This document shows, one piece after another, positions 33,043 through 41,678 of a stretch of 64,000 bases of DNA; the first letter of the stretch is position 1, and each line of letters begins with the position of its first letter. Origin of the DNA: Vagococcus_D sp963518325 (GTDB lineage: Bacteria > Bacillota > Bacilli > Lactobacillales > Vagococcaceae); NCBI RefSeq assembly GCF_963518325.1, contig NZ_CAUQJB010000016.1, positions 1 to 64,000 on the forward strand. Reading direction: 5' to 3'. The notes beneath the pieces were generated by a model. It ran no database searches and was not told the origin of the DNA. It saw only the letters and a list, made by a program, of their open reading frames with translations. The position numbers were made by a program, and so were the translations under genes.

Positions 33043-34944
33043 ATGAGACACTTTAAACAAAAAACGTTACTCTTAACACTTTTAATCAGCTTGTTTATTG
33101 GCAACCATGCTCTGGCCCAAGAAACACCCTCTTTAAATGATGCCCAAGAAGTGGGCCACTTTATCGATCAACAGATGACCGCCGACTTAGACACCTATCA
33201 TCTCCCAGGAGCCGTTATTGCCATCGTCAAAGATGGTCAACTGCTCTATTCCAAGGGCTACGGAATGGCCAACATAAAGAACGATCAACCCGTCGATGCC
33301 CAAACCAGCCTGTTCCGAATCGCTTCCACAACCAAACTTTTCACTTGGACAGCCGTGATGCAACTGGTAGAAACAGGCAAAATCGATTTAGACGAAGACA
33401 TCAACCACTATCTGACTGCCTTTCAGATTCCCGCTACGTTTCCAGAGCCGATTACCATGAGACATTTGATGACCCATACGGCAGGCTTTGAGGAGGGCGG
33501 TGTCGGCTATCAGATTACCACCGATGAAAAAAAATTACCGGCATCTCTTAAAGAGACCCTAAAAAAACATCAATTAGCTCGCATTCGTCCCGTGGGACAG
33601 CTAGCGTCGTACTCGAACTATGGCGCCTCTCTAGCTGGCTTAATTGTGGAAGAAGTCAGCGGTCAGCCATACGACGATTACATCCAAGAACATGTCTTCG
33701 ATTCCTTAAAAATGACTCAGGCCACGGTAGCCGAACCTTTGCCAGATCACTTCTTTAAAGACCGCGTTCTCGGCTACAATTTTGAAGGAGACGCCTTTGT
33801 TCCTGGAATTCCAACATATGAAGGGGGGTTTCGACCAGCAGGTTCTGGAACGGTATCAGCCGATGACATGGCCAAATTTATGTTAGCACATCTTAATAAT
33901 GGCTCAACCGACGGTCATCAACTACTGAAACCAGCGACTACCAAATTGATGCATGAGACAGCTTTCCGCTTTGACGATCGCTTGCCAGGCTCTGCATTAG
34001 GCTTTCAGGAAGGGGAACTCAACGGTCAAAAACTCCTTTCTCACGCTGGTGCAGATACGATGTTTATTACCGATCTATCCTTAATTCCTGAACAAAAATT
34101 AGGGATATTCCTGTCGTATAGTGGGGGCGATGGCGACGGTGCCTTAGCTTCAATGAGAACTGCTTTTTTTGACCACTATTTCCCTGTTCCTGAAACGGAA
34201 AAGACCACCTTTCTGCCTGTGACAACTGAAGAGTTATCTCAACTGACCGGTTCTTACAAATTTTCTCGTCGAAACTATAGCGACATCGACAAATTTTTCA
34301 GCTTATTAACAGAAATGACCGTCAAAGAAGTCAATGGTCAGCTCGCTATCGGTCAGGGAGCGGAACAAGAACTCTTTGGCAAGATTGGCGAGAACCTGTT
34401 CCAACAAGTTGGCGGCCAACAAACCCGTGCCTTTAAGACAGATAAAGCGGGTAAAGGGACGGCGATGTTGCTAAACATCATGCCCGATATGCCTTTAGAG
34501 CGAACCCATTTACTCGACCAAAGCATGTTCTGGTTACCTTTATTAGGTGGTTCTCTGCTAATTTTTCTAGGAGCCATTGGCACCTTTTTATTCCGTATCC
34601 GCCAATTAAAAAACCGTGATAAGCGTGATAAACAAGCTATTTGGTTGGGCTTTGCCACCAGTCTGATTGCCGTCCTGACCATGGTCTTAACGGTCACACA
34701 AGTTTTAAACATGGATGTTCTGGAACGACTTAGTAGTGTCTCACTGACCTTAAACCTATTTTTAGTACTACCTTTGCTAATCGTCTTATTGACGGCCCTC
34801 TTAGTGGCTAAGACCTTGATGATGTGGCGTCGTCGCCAATTCTCCTTAATAGGTCGTCTGCTTTTTAGCTTCATTCCAGTGGCCGCTCTCACTCTAAGCT
34901 GGTTCTTTTATCACTGGAACCTGTTAGGTTGGCAATTTGGCTAA
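33043..34944 (+). CDS. Membrane-anchored serine hydrolase of the beta-lactamase/PBP4* family
   Basis: 633 residues from the ATG at 33043 with AGGAGG upstream. Signal peptide (about 1-25, ending ALA) exports the catalytic domain. Active-site motifs: Ser95-x-x-Lys98 (ASTTK), Tyr190-Ser-Asn192, and SHAG near 345. After about residue 500 four membrane helices anchor the C-terminus. Class C beta-lactamase-like hydrolases of this type act as D-aminopeptidases, esterases or cell-wall carboxypeptidases; which one is unclear. It precedes a two-component system in the same direction, with a promoter between. Confidence 0.9.
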   Translation: MRHFKQKTLLLTLLISLFIGNHALAQETPSLNDAQEVGHFIDQQMTADLDTYHLPGAVIAIVKDGQLLYSKGYGMANIKNDQPVDAQTSLFRIASTTKLFTWTAVMQLVETGKIDLDEDINHYLTAFQIPATFPEPITMRHLMTHTAGFEEGGVGYQITTDEKKLPASLKETLKKHQLARIRPVGQLASYSNYGASLAGLIVEEVSGQPYDDYIQEHVFDSLKMTQATVAEPLPDHFFKDRVLGYNFEGDAFVPGIPTYEGGFRPAGSGTVSADDMAKFMLAHLNNGSTDGHQLLKPATTKLMHETAFRFDDRLPGSALGFQEGELNGQKLLSHAGADTMFITDLSLIPEQKLGIFLSYSGGDGDGALASMRTAFFDHYFPVPETEKTTFLPVTTEELSQLTGSYKFSRRNYSDIDKFFSLLTEMTVKEVNGQLAIGQGAEQELFGKIGENLFQQVGGQQTRAFKTDKAGKGTAMLLNIMPDMPLERTHLLDQSMFWLPLLGGSLLIFLGAIGTFLFRIRQLKNRDKRDKQAIWLGFATSLIAVLTMVLTVTQVLNMDVLERLSSVSLTLNLFLVLPLLIVLLTALLVAKTLMMWRRRQFSLIGRLLFSFIPVAALTLSWFFYHWNLLGWQFG

Positions 34945-34982
34945 TAACGGGTAAAACAGTTCCTATCCGCCAGCTTTAATCG

Positions 34983-35029
34983 TATACTAGAGATATTCAG
35001 CATCGGCCGAGCCATGCCCTCAGCCGATG
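34983..35029 (+). promoter_or_regulatory. Putative -10 and leader hairpin of the two-component system
   Basis: TATACT at 34983-34988, then CATCGGC (35001-35007) and GCCGATG (35023-35029) forming a 7-bp stem. No T run follows, so it is a leader structure or operator rather than a clear terminator of the hydrolase gene. Confidence 0.4.
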
Positions 35030-35060
35030 TCTAAGGACTAACCTATTTTAGGAGGACAAG

Positions 35061-35735
35061 ATGACTAAATTACTGATTGTCGACGACGACCAGCATATTC
35101 GCGAATTAATGGGACTTTTCTTAAGAAATGAAGGATTTGACTTGATTGAAGCAGAAAACGGCTTAAAGGCTTTGGCCATTATGGAGGCTGAAACGATTGC
35201 CCTTGTCATTCTTGATGTCATGATGCCAGAAATGAACGGTTGGCAACTGGTTAAAGAAATTCGTTCATTTGACGAGGTCATTCCTCTTTTAATGGTAACG
35301 GCCAAAGGAGAAGCCACCCACAAGATCAAAGGATTCCGACTGGGAACCGACGATTATTTAACCAAACCCTTTGATCCCTTGGAATTAGTCATGCGCGTCA
35401 AAGCCCTTTTAAAACGAGCTAGGATCAACGCCTCTCAGATTATCCAGCTAGGCTCTCTTGAACTTAACCGACAAACCTATGACGTCAAGCGGCAAGGTCA
35501 ATTACTGACATTGCCCTTAAAAGAGTTTGAGCTCCTCTTTACCTTGGCTAGTTATCCCGGACAGATTTTCACTCGAGAGCAGCTCATTACACAAATCTGG
35601 GGGATGGATTACGAAGGAGATGATCGCACCGTTGACGTTCACATCAAACGGATTCGCGAAAAATTTATGGACGACAGAGCGTTTTTTCACATAGAATCGG
35701 CTCGCGGCCTCGGTTATCGGTTGGTTGTCACATGA
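35061..35735 (+). CDS. OmpR/PhoB-family response regulator
   Basis: 224 residues. Receiver domain with Asp8-Asp9 acidic pocket, phosphoacceptor Asp52 (ILDVMMP) and the conserved Lys in TKPFDPLEL; C-terminal winged helix (about 128-222) ending RTVDVHIKRIREK and RGLGYRL. AGGAGG precedes the ATG, and the stop overlaps the kinase start by 4 bp. Likely targets are the upstream serine hydrolase or the small membrane protein at 37297, but this is inference. Confidence 0.94.
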   Translation: MTKLLIVDDDQHIRELMGLFLRNEGFDLIEAENGLKALAIMEAETIALVILDVMMPEMNGWQLVKEIRSFDEVIPLLMVTAKGEATHKIKGFRLGTDDYLTKPFDPLELVMRVKALLKRARINASQIIQLGSLELNRQTYDVKRQGQLLTLPLKEFELLFTLASYPGQIFTREQLITQIWGMDYEGDDRTVDVHIKRIREKFMDDRAFFHIESARGLGYRLVVT

Positions 35736-37102
35736 CCAAGACCTTGTATTCCCGCGTCGTCCTCGCCTTTCTTGGGATTATCCTTTTTAGTTTAACCTTA
35801 GCCTCAATAATTGGGGTCACTCTTTTTAAGCAACGTTTCAACGCCGCTGGTCAAGTGGATATGCTGAAAGCTGGCGAACAAATTAGCCAGCTTTATGACC
35901 AGTCTCAGCCGGTTGATAGAGATCAGTTTTTACAACAAATGGCCGAGTTATCGACGTATCCCATTCATCTTTACGACCAGCAACAGCAGGTGACATTTTT
36001 CAGCTTAAACAACAACAACATTGCCACGATTTCCGAATCTGGGATTAAACAGGTGCTAGGAGGCTCAATCTATCACTCTCGCCCCGGTCAGGAAGAGACT
36101 TATATCGGCATGCCCATTTCCCTCAACGGACAGACATACGCGATGTTTTTACAGTATTCTTACGAAAATGAACGACTGATTAATCTATTGATGCTGTTTG
36201 TCTTAGGTTGCGCCCTTCTGATTGGCAGTCTCTGTATTTTAATTGCCGCCCGTTATTTAGTCCGTCCTTTACGACAATTAAAAGAGGCAACTGAAAAACT
36301 TGCAACAGGGGACTTTGATGTCGCCCTTGATTTAAAACGACGAGATGAAGTCGGCGAACTAGCCCAAAGTTTCGACAAAATGGCCCATGACTTGAAACAA
36401 ATAGAACAAATGCGTCAGGACTTTGTTTCCAATGTCTCTCATGAAATCCAGTCACCTCTGACTTCAATTTCAGGATTTGCTCAAGCCTTAAAAAATGAAA
36501 AATTGGTCAGCCCAGAACAACGTCCCTATTACCTGAATATCATTATTGCTGAAAGCAAGCGACTGTCGCGCTTAGGAGATAATCTCCTAAAATTAGCCTC
36601 TCTAGACTCGGAACATCATCCCTTTGTCCCGGAATTTGTTGATGTGGCCGAACAAATTCGCCAAGTCATTGTGGCTTCAGAGCCCCAGTGGTCTGCTAAG
36701 GATCTTACGATTACCTTAAACGCCCCTGTCCCCGTTCTAGTCTCAGGTGATCGTGATTTACTGCAGCAAGTCTGGTTAAACCTACTGAGTAACAGCATTA
36801 AATTTACCCCTGACTCTGGCAGAATCACCATTGACATTGATGAAGGCCGCCCTGTCGTGATAACGTTTAAGGATACTGGTAAAGGCATCCCCGAAGAGGA
36901 ACTCTCAACTATTTTTCAGCGTTTCTACAAGTCTGATAAAGCCCGCAATCGGCAACAAAGTGGTAATGGTTTAGGTCTGGCTATCGTAAAAAAAATTGTC
37001 ACTCTCCACCAGGGCACAATTGAGGTCACTAGCAAAATTGAAAGAGGCACACTTGTCACACTCACTCTCCCTGAAAGTAAGACACCCCCTCCTAGCCATT
37101 AG
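35732..37102 (+). CDS. Sensor histidine kinase
   Basis: 456 residues. Membrane helix at about 8-30, an extracellular sensor (30-150), second helix (about 155-177), HAMP domain (178-230), HisKA with SHEIQSPLTS (phosphorylated His near 239), and HATPase_c with NLLSNSIKF, DTGKGIPEEEL and GNGLGLAIV. Complete and intact. Translationally coupled to the response regulator. The signal is unknown; the small extracytoplasmic domain and the neighbouring envelope genes suggest a cell-surface stimulus. Confidence 0.94.
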   Translation: MTKTLYSRVVLAFLGIILFSLTLASIIGVTLFKQRFNAAGQVDMLKAGEQISQLYDQSQPVDRDQFLQQMAELSTYPIHLYDQQQQVTFFSLNNNNIATISESGIKQVLGGSIYHSRPGQEETYIGMPISLNGQTYAMFLQYSYENERLINLLMLFVLGCALLIGSLCILIAARYLVRPLRQLKEATEKLATGDFDVALDLKRRDEVGELAQSFDKMAHDLKQIEQMRQDFVSNVSHEIQSPLTSISGFAQALKNEKLVSPEQRPYYLNIIIAESKRLSRLGDNLLKLASLDSEHHPFVPEFVDVAEQIRQVIVASEPQWSAKDLTITLNAPVPVLVSGDRDLLQQVWLNLLSNSIKFTPDSGRITIDIDEGRPVVITFKDTGKGIPEEELSTIFQRFYKSDKARNRQQSGNGLGLAIVKKIVTLHQGTIEVTSKIERGTLVTLTLPESKTPPPSH

Positions 37103-37123
37103 CCAGGAAGGGGTGTCTTATTT
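37079..37123 (+). terminator. Terminator of the two-component operon
   Basis: AAGACACCCC and GGGGTGTCTT form a long stem extended by CTCCT/AGGA with a loop near 37098-37108, followed by a weak T-rich stretch. Confidence 0.75.
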
Positions 37124-37296
37124 CTTATATCTGGCAACCTATCTTGCGCCTCATCTCCTACTGGCTTTCCAACTTACCCATTCAAACCGAGCCTCAAGGG
37201 TGAGGAAAAATTCAGTCTTAAGGACGATACCAAAGAACATCCCCGATGCTATTATAAGTATATAGAAAACAAACACAGAGATGGAGGTCGAAAGAC

Positions 37297-37488
37297 ATGG
37301 AAAAAAAATCAACATTAACAACAGTCTTAACAATCGTCGGGTTTATCGTCGTAGCTTCACTATTAATGAAAGTATTGGGTGGCATTTTAGGCTTTGCTTT
37401 ACACATCTTAATTCCAATGGCCTTAGTTGTCTGGTTAGTTCGCTTCATCTTCGGTGACCGTAAGCAAAAACAACAATATTATCGTTAA
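37297..37488 (+). CDS. Small membrane protein of unknown function
   Basis: 63 residues: MEKKSTLTT, two hydrophobic segments (about 9-28 and 31-50) separated by glycines, and a basic tail (GDRKQKQQYYR). GGAGG precedes the ATG. The size and layout resemble small envelope-stress proteins found beside two-component systems, but I do not recognise the family. Located 194 bp after the kinase gene in the same direction, with its own AT-rich promoter region (TATTATAAG near 37250). Confidence 0.7.
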   Translation: MEKKSTLTTVLTIVGFIVVASLLMKVLGGILGFALHILIPMALVVWLVRFIFGDRKQKQQYYR

Positions 37489-37549
37489 CTATAACGTTAC
37501 CCCCTAAGGCAACGCTTATATATACAAAGAATTATTTCCCCCGAAATTT

Positions 37550-37592
37550 TTCTAAAAAAAGTCTTTCACCTTTAGGTAGAAAGACTTTTTGT
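37550..37592. terminator. Bidirectional terminator
   Basis: AAAAAGTCTTTC and GAAAGACTTTTT form a stem around a loop with ACCT/AGGT pairing, A run left and T run right; serves the small membrane protein and the converging ZIP gene. Confidence 0.88.
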
Positions 37593-37593
37593 T

Positions 37594-38412
37594 TTAGCCT
37601 AGAGCAACGTCCAGAACCATCATAATAATAAAGCCAACCATCACACCAAAAACACCGTAATGATTTTTACTTGACGTCGTTTGCTGGGCTTCGGGAATCA
37701 GTTCTTCCACCACGACATAAATCATGGCACCCGCTGCAAAAGCCAATGCGTATGGCAAGATAGACGCCATTCTGGTTACTAGCAATGCCCCTAAAACGCC
37801 TGCAATCGGTTCAACAATCCCCGAAGCCTGACCATAAGCGAAGGCTCTTGTACGGCTCAGACCTTCCTGTCTGAGAGGAATCGAAACAGCGGCTCCTTCT
37901 GGAAAATTCTGAATCCCGATGCCGATAGCCACCGAAATAGCGGCCAAAACACCGGCAGTCGGGTTAGCCATCTGATTGGCAGCTCCAAATGCTACGCCCA
38001 CTGCTAGACCTTCGGGAATATTGTGAAGAGTAATCGAAAAAACCAACAAAATGGTTCGTTTCAAATGACTGGGCAACCCTTCCGTCTCATTGTTCGGCCC
38101 AAAATGCATATGGGGAATTAAACGGTCGGCGGCGTATAAAAATAAGCCACCTAAGGCAAAACCAATCCCTGCTACTAACCAGGGGATATCCCCGTTAGCT
38201 TTAGCTTGTTCAATTGCCGGGTCAAGTAACGACCAGAAACTAGCCGCAATCATAACCCCTGAAGCAAATCCCAACATAACATTTAAGACATCTTTTTTGA
38301 TATCCTTGAAGAAAAAAACTAATGCAGCTCCCAGAGCTGTCATACCATATGTAAACAGCGTCCCTACCAATGCCTGTTGCCAAGCATCCAAACCAAGTAA
38401 CCAATCAATCAT
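37594..38412 (-). CDS. ZIP-family metal transporter
   Basis: 272 residues, eight predicted membrane helices. The metal-path helices are clear: HNIPEG at 130-135 and a second helix with QNFPEG near 168-174. A His-containing loop (PHMHFGPNNE) precedes helix 4. ZIP proteins of this GufA/ZupT-like type import Zn2+ and other divalent metals. GGAGG lies before the ATG. Monocistronic; no metal-regulator box was recognised upstream. Confidence 0.93.
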   Translation of the reverse strand: MIDWLLGLDAWQQALVGTLFTYGMTALGAALVFFFKDIKKDVLNVMLGFASGVMIAASFWSLLDPAIEQAKANGDIPWLVAGIGFALGGLFLYAADRLIPHMHFGPNNETEGLPSHLKRTILLVFSITLHNIPEGLAVGVAFGAANQMANPTAGVLAAISVAIGIGIQNFPEGAAVSIPLRQEGLSRTRAFAYGQASGIVEPIAGVLGALLVTRMASILPYALAFAAGAMIYVVVEELIPEAQQTTSSKNHYGVFGVMVGFIIMMVLDVALG

Positions 38413-38609
38413 CTACGCGCCTCCATTCAATAAAGAGTCTTTATATGTTCATTTTATCACACGTTTCGACCACAGCCAAGTTTTTACAGGCACAAATAAA
38501 TTGTTTTTTAGGCAACCTTAAAAATTCTGTCTATCGATCTAGTAAAAAACTGCTAAAAAAACTACAACCGCTTTGGTTGTAGTAGTGGATGTTTAGTCGT
38601 TAGACCTAC

Positions 38610-39137
38610 TTAAGGTTGAAACCGTGCTACTTGACTCTTTAAAATCCCTTTATTGCCGAGACCATACATCAATCCAACTTGAATCGGCAAAAGAATCAGC
38701 GATTTACCTATTCTAAGGGGGATTTGAGCAAGAACCCCTGGCCCCATCATCAAATAAAGCCAAAATGTATTCAAGATCATGTCAATCAGAATCATCACAA
38801 ACAAGTTGGCAATTAAGACTCGTTGCCAAGTCATCTCCTTTTTATAAAAGAACCAGCCATAGATGGCTCCTGATAAAAAAGCTGATAATGAAAAACCTGG
38901 AAAATACCCGCCACCGACTGATGGAAATAAGGTAATGCCGATAAAATCAGACAGTGTGGAACCTACTCCTGTTAAAAGCGGTCCAAATGTCATGGCCATT
39001 ATCGTTGTGGGAATAAACGAAAAGCCAATTCTAACAAAGGGTGTCTGAATTACCAGAAACCTTGTTAAAATCAGCTGCATAGCCATTAGTACGCCCATTA
39101 AGGCGATTCCCTTGGTGTTGATTTTTTTTGTGTTCAT
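38610..39137 (-). CDS. folT: Folate ECF transporter S component
   Basis: 175 residues from the ATG at 39137, nine bases from AGGAG; a start at 39146 would abut the site. Six predicted membrane helices with the S-component pattern (ALMGVLMAMQLILTRF; GPLLTGVGSTLSDFIG). The THF riboswitch directly upstream supports folate as the vitamin. It needs the shared EcfA/A'/T energising module, not in this window. Implies folate salvage from the environment. Confidence 0.9.
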   Translation of the reverse strand: MNTKKINTKGIALMGVLMAMQLILTRFLVIQTPFVRIGFSFIPTTIMAMTFGPLLTGVGSTLSDFIGITLFPSVGGGYFPGFSLSAFLSGAIYGWFFYKKEMTWQRVLIANLFVMILIDMILNTFWLYLMMGPGVLAQIPLRIGKSLILLPIQVGLMYGLGNKGILKSQVARFQP

Positions 39138-39170
39138 CCTGCGCATCTCCTAATAGAGTTGCTACAAAAA

Positions 39171-39270
39171 AACTGCAGCGAATGCGAAAATAAAACCGCG
39201 AACTAAAAGTCCTTCGTCCGAAAGGCAACATCCCATCCTTCCAACACTTAACGCTTTATTTCCTACTCTG
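39171..39270 (-). promoter_or_regulatory. Tetrahydrofolate (THF) riboswitch
   Basis: Reading the minus strand from 39270, the conserved blocks of the THF riboswitch occur in order: AGAGTAG, GCGTTAAGTGT, GGGATGTTGCC, CGAAGGA, TCGCGG and GCATTCGCT. The P2 stem forms between GGAAATAAA and TTTATTTTC. Downstream, GCTGC/GTAGC can fold and CTC/GAG can pair over the AGGAG site of folT, so control of translation is likely. Identified by comparison with the consensus from memory. Confidence 0.87.
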
Positions 39271-39343
39271 TTTATTTTGGTATTACTACCACTTTTAATA
39301 TAGCATACTTACGATGATTTAACTATGGAGTTGTCTTGAGTTT

Positions 39344-39775
39344 TCAATAAGAGCTTAAGGGTTTATCCAATTCTTCCTTCACAATTTCCCGAAAATCCAA
39401 AAAACCTGCTGCCAGCCCTCTAATGAGTGCTTCAGCCGTCCCGACATTCGTCGCTAAAGGTACTTCATACACATCACTTAAGCGAATAAGCGCATTGACA
39501 TCCGGTTCGTGGGGTTGGGAAGCCAAAGGATCTCTCAAAAAAATAATCAAATCCATTTTATTCTCAGAAATCAACGCTCCAATTTGCTGATCCCCTCCCA
39601 GCGGTCCTGATTTAAAGCAATGAACCTCTAAACCTGTCGCCTCCATTACTCGCTGCCCCGTCGTCCCAGTAGCGTATAAGGTGTGTTTCTTTAAAATCCG
39701 TTTGTAAGCCGTTGTTAAATTAACCATTGTCTTTTTTTTACGATCATGTGCAATTAGTGCAATATTCACTCCCAT
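39344..39775 (-). CDS. mgsA: Methylglyoxal synthase
   Basis: 143 residues, the normal size. Converts dihydroxyacetone phosphate to methylglyoxal and phosphate, a bypass used under phosphate shortage or sugar-phosphate stress. Active-site residues: His10 (IAHD), catalytic Asp62 (GPLGGDQQIG), His89 and Asp92 (QPHEPDV), with phosphate-binding TGTTG at 36-40. GAGG precedes the ATG. Stands alone between folT and the regulators. Confidence 0.95.
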   Translation of the reverse strand: MGVNIALIAHDRKKKTMVNLTTAYKRILKKHTLYATGTTGQRVMEATGLEVHCFKSGPLGGDQQIGALISENKMDLIIFLRDPLASQPHEPDVNALIRLSDVYEVPLATNVGTAEALIRGLAAGFLDFREIVKEELDKPLSSY

Positions 39776-39906
39776 AACCTCTTTCCCTTACCTCTCTCTA
39801 CACCTGTCTGCTTGAGCAAAGAGTGGCCGTCTTTAACTCTATTGTAGCATAATGAGATCCTTATTCTGATTTTCTTAACTTAATGACTCTCGTTTCCTGC
39901 CCTGCC

Positions 39907-39935
39907 TTGAACCTCAGCTGATTCTATGATAAATT
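39907..39935 (+). promoter_or_regulatory. Promoter of the tandem GntR genes
   Basis: TTGAAC (39907-39912), 17-bp spacer, TAAATT (39930-39935), 44 bp before the first GntR start. Confidence 0.45.
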
Positions 39936-39978
39936 TAGGCTAACATTACTTTTACATTATATGACAGGAGAGAGGTTC

Positions 39979-40689
39979 ATGGAATCTTTAGGGCAAAAAA
40001 CTGAACGAAAATTGATGACTTACATCCATGACCAGCAGTTAATGCCAGGCGATCGTTTGCCTGGTGAGATTCAACTGGCAAAAATACTCCAAGTTGGCCG
40101 CAGTACGTTACGGGAGGTAATCCGTGTCCTCAGCGCTAAAAACATTCTGGAAGTTAAGCGGGGAGCAGGGACCTTTCTGCTCAGTACAGATATGTACGGT
40201 GAGGATCCTTTAGGGTTTTCAGCTGTCAAAGATCGGATTCAATTAACTAAGAATCTGATAGATATTCGTTATTTATTAGAGCCATCAATGGCCTCACTTG
40301 CAGCTAAACATGCTTCAACAATAGAAATCGCCACCTTGCAAAAGTTACACGAAGAGATCATTCGGCTTATTAGTGAAGGCGACGAATCCTATTTATTACT
40401 AGACAAAGAATTTCATTTAACCATCGCAGCAGCCAGCAAAAATGTGGCCCTGCTACGCTTGATTCCGGTCATTAACAATTCAATCGATCTCTACGGCGAA
40501 TTCACCGCTAAAAGAGAAATCAATAATACTGGGAGTCATCATCAGGATATTCTAACCGCCATTATGGAAAAAGATAGTCAAGGCGCTTATGATGCGATGC
40601 TGATCCATATGGCTCATAATCGCGAGCGTTTGACCCGTTATTTAGTGAGTCTGGAAATGGATGACCTCAAGGAGGAACAGCATGACTAA
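39979..40689 (+). CDS. FadR-subfamily GntR regulator with intact FCD ligand domain
   Basis: 236 residues from the ATG at 39979 behind GGAGAGAGG. N-terminal winged helix (GDRLPGEIQLAKILQVGRSTLREVIRVL; KRGAGTF) and C-terminal FCD domain with the four metal-binding positions Asp142, His146, His188 and His210. FCD regulators bind carboxylates or sugar derivatives, often through this metal. It overlaps the next gene, a paralogue, by 8 bp. The PTS operon downstream carries repeated operator-like elements that one or both probably bind. Confidence 0.92.
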   Translation: MESLGQKTERKLMTYIHDQQLMPGDRLPGEIQLAKILQVGRSTLREVIRVLSAKNILEVKRGAGTFLLSTDMYGEDPLGFSAVKDRIQLTKNLIDIRYLLEPSMASLAAKHASTIEIATLQKLHEEIIRLISEGDESYLLLDKEFHLTIAAASKNVALLRLIPVINNSIDLYGEFTAKREINNTGSHHQDILTAIMEKDSQGAYDAMLIHMAHNRERLTRYLVSLEMDDLKEEQHD

Positions 40690-41368
40690 TAATCAAACCC
40701 TCAGCGAATTAGTAAGTGAGGCTATCCTTTCCTATATTGAGGAGTCAAATTTAGCAGTCGGCGATGCTTTACCAAATGAATTTGAACTGGCTCAACAACT
40801 TAAGGTTGGCAGAAGTACGATTCGAGAAGCCATTAAGTATTTGGCCTCCCTCAGTGTGCTAGAAGTCAGACAGGGGGCGGGGACCTTCATCCGCCATAAA
40901 ACCATTCAAGTTTTCGATCCACTAGGATTAGGTTTGATGACCGATCACCATCAATTAGCCATTGATTTGCTAGAAATCCGCTTTTTGTTGGAACCGACCA
41001 TTGTGGCTCTTGCTGTTGAACAGTCCTCCCCTCAAGAACTGGCTTTAATTCATCAGTTATTGAACCAGCTACCTCTCAAACTAGCAGAAGATAGCGATAA
41101 TTTTTTAAATAGTTATAAAGATATCCTAGTTCAGTTTATTCAACTTTGTGGCAATGACGCCTACCATAATTTACTTTTTATTTTCCAAGAATCGATTCAG
41201 TTAAACCACCGCTACTTAACAATCACTGATTATCAACAACTTCTACGGGCCTATAGTCAATTAGCTTGGGCTATCGAAAAAAAAGAAGCCATAGAAGCCG
41301 CAAACAGCATTAAACTTGCCTTAACGACTATTCGGCGTGCCCTCAGAAAACAAATACCTACTAACTGA
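40682..41368 (+). CDS. FadR-subfamily GntR regulator with degenerate FCD domain
   Basis: 228 residues from the ATG at 40682 (AAGGAGG upstream, inside the previous gene). The DNA-binding domain is well kept (GDALPNEFELAQQLKVGRSTIREAIKYL; RQGAGTF). In the FCD region aligned with the preceding gene, the four metal ligands are replaced: Asp142 by Tyr145, His146 by Leu149, His188 by Tyr191 and His210 by Ala213. It should therefore not bind a metal the usual way, and may respond to another ligand or act as a heterodimer partner. Translationally coupled to its paralogue. Confidence 0.9.
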   Translation: MTNNQTLSELVSEAILSYIEESNLAVGDALPNEFELAQQLKVGRSTIREAIKYLASLSVLEVRQGAGTFIRHKTIQVFDPLGLGLMTDHHQLAIDLLEIRFLLEPTIVALAVEQSSPQELALIHQLLNQLPLKLAEDSDNFLNSYKDILVQFIQLCGNDAYHNLLFIFQESIQLNHRYLTITDYQQLLRAYSQLAWAIEKKEAIEAANSIKLALTTIRRALRKQIPTN

Positions 41369-41398
41369 CCTAGTAACTCTAGGTCTTTTAATATTTTT
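41367..41398 (+). terminator. Terminator of the GntR pair
   Basis: GACCTAG (41367-41373) pairs with CTAGGTC (41379-41385), followed by T4 and a further T-rich stretch. Confidence 0.78.
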
Positions 41399-41413
41399 AG
41401 GCCTCTCACCAAA

Positions 41414-41569
41414 TCATCAGACATGTCATTCCAAATACATTTACCATCTCCCTCTTCAAAACCTTTAAAAAGTAGTTAAAATTGACTAAAACACCTTTCA
41501 TCTATTTTTTTACGTTAGCCTATTGACAAGTCATCAGACATGTTTTATGATTTAAACATCAGACATGTC
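41414..41569 (+). promoter_or_regulatory. PTS operon promoter with three copies of a GntR-type operator
   Basis: CATCAGACATGT occurs three times: 41415-41426, 41532-41543 and 41557-41568. A near-consensus promoter, TTGACA (41523-41528), 17-bp spacer, TATGAT (41546-41551), has copy 2 inside the spacer and copy 3 just after the -10, the expected places for repression; copy 1 lies about 110 bp upstream and could allow looping. The core GTC/GAC dyad fits FadR-type binding. The adjacent GntR pair is the obvious candidate. Confidence 0.75.
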
Positions 41570-41678
41570 GATCCAACTCGTTCATTCCACCCCATGGAGC
41601 GAAATCATTCTGATACCGTCACAAATGAAACCGATATCTTTTATCGGATTCAATCAAATAAGAATAGGAGTGGTACGA

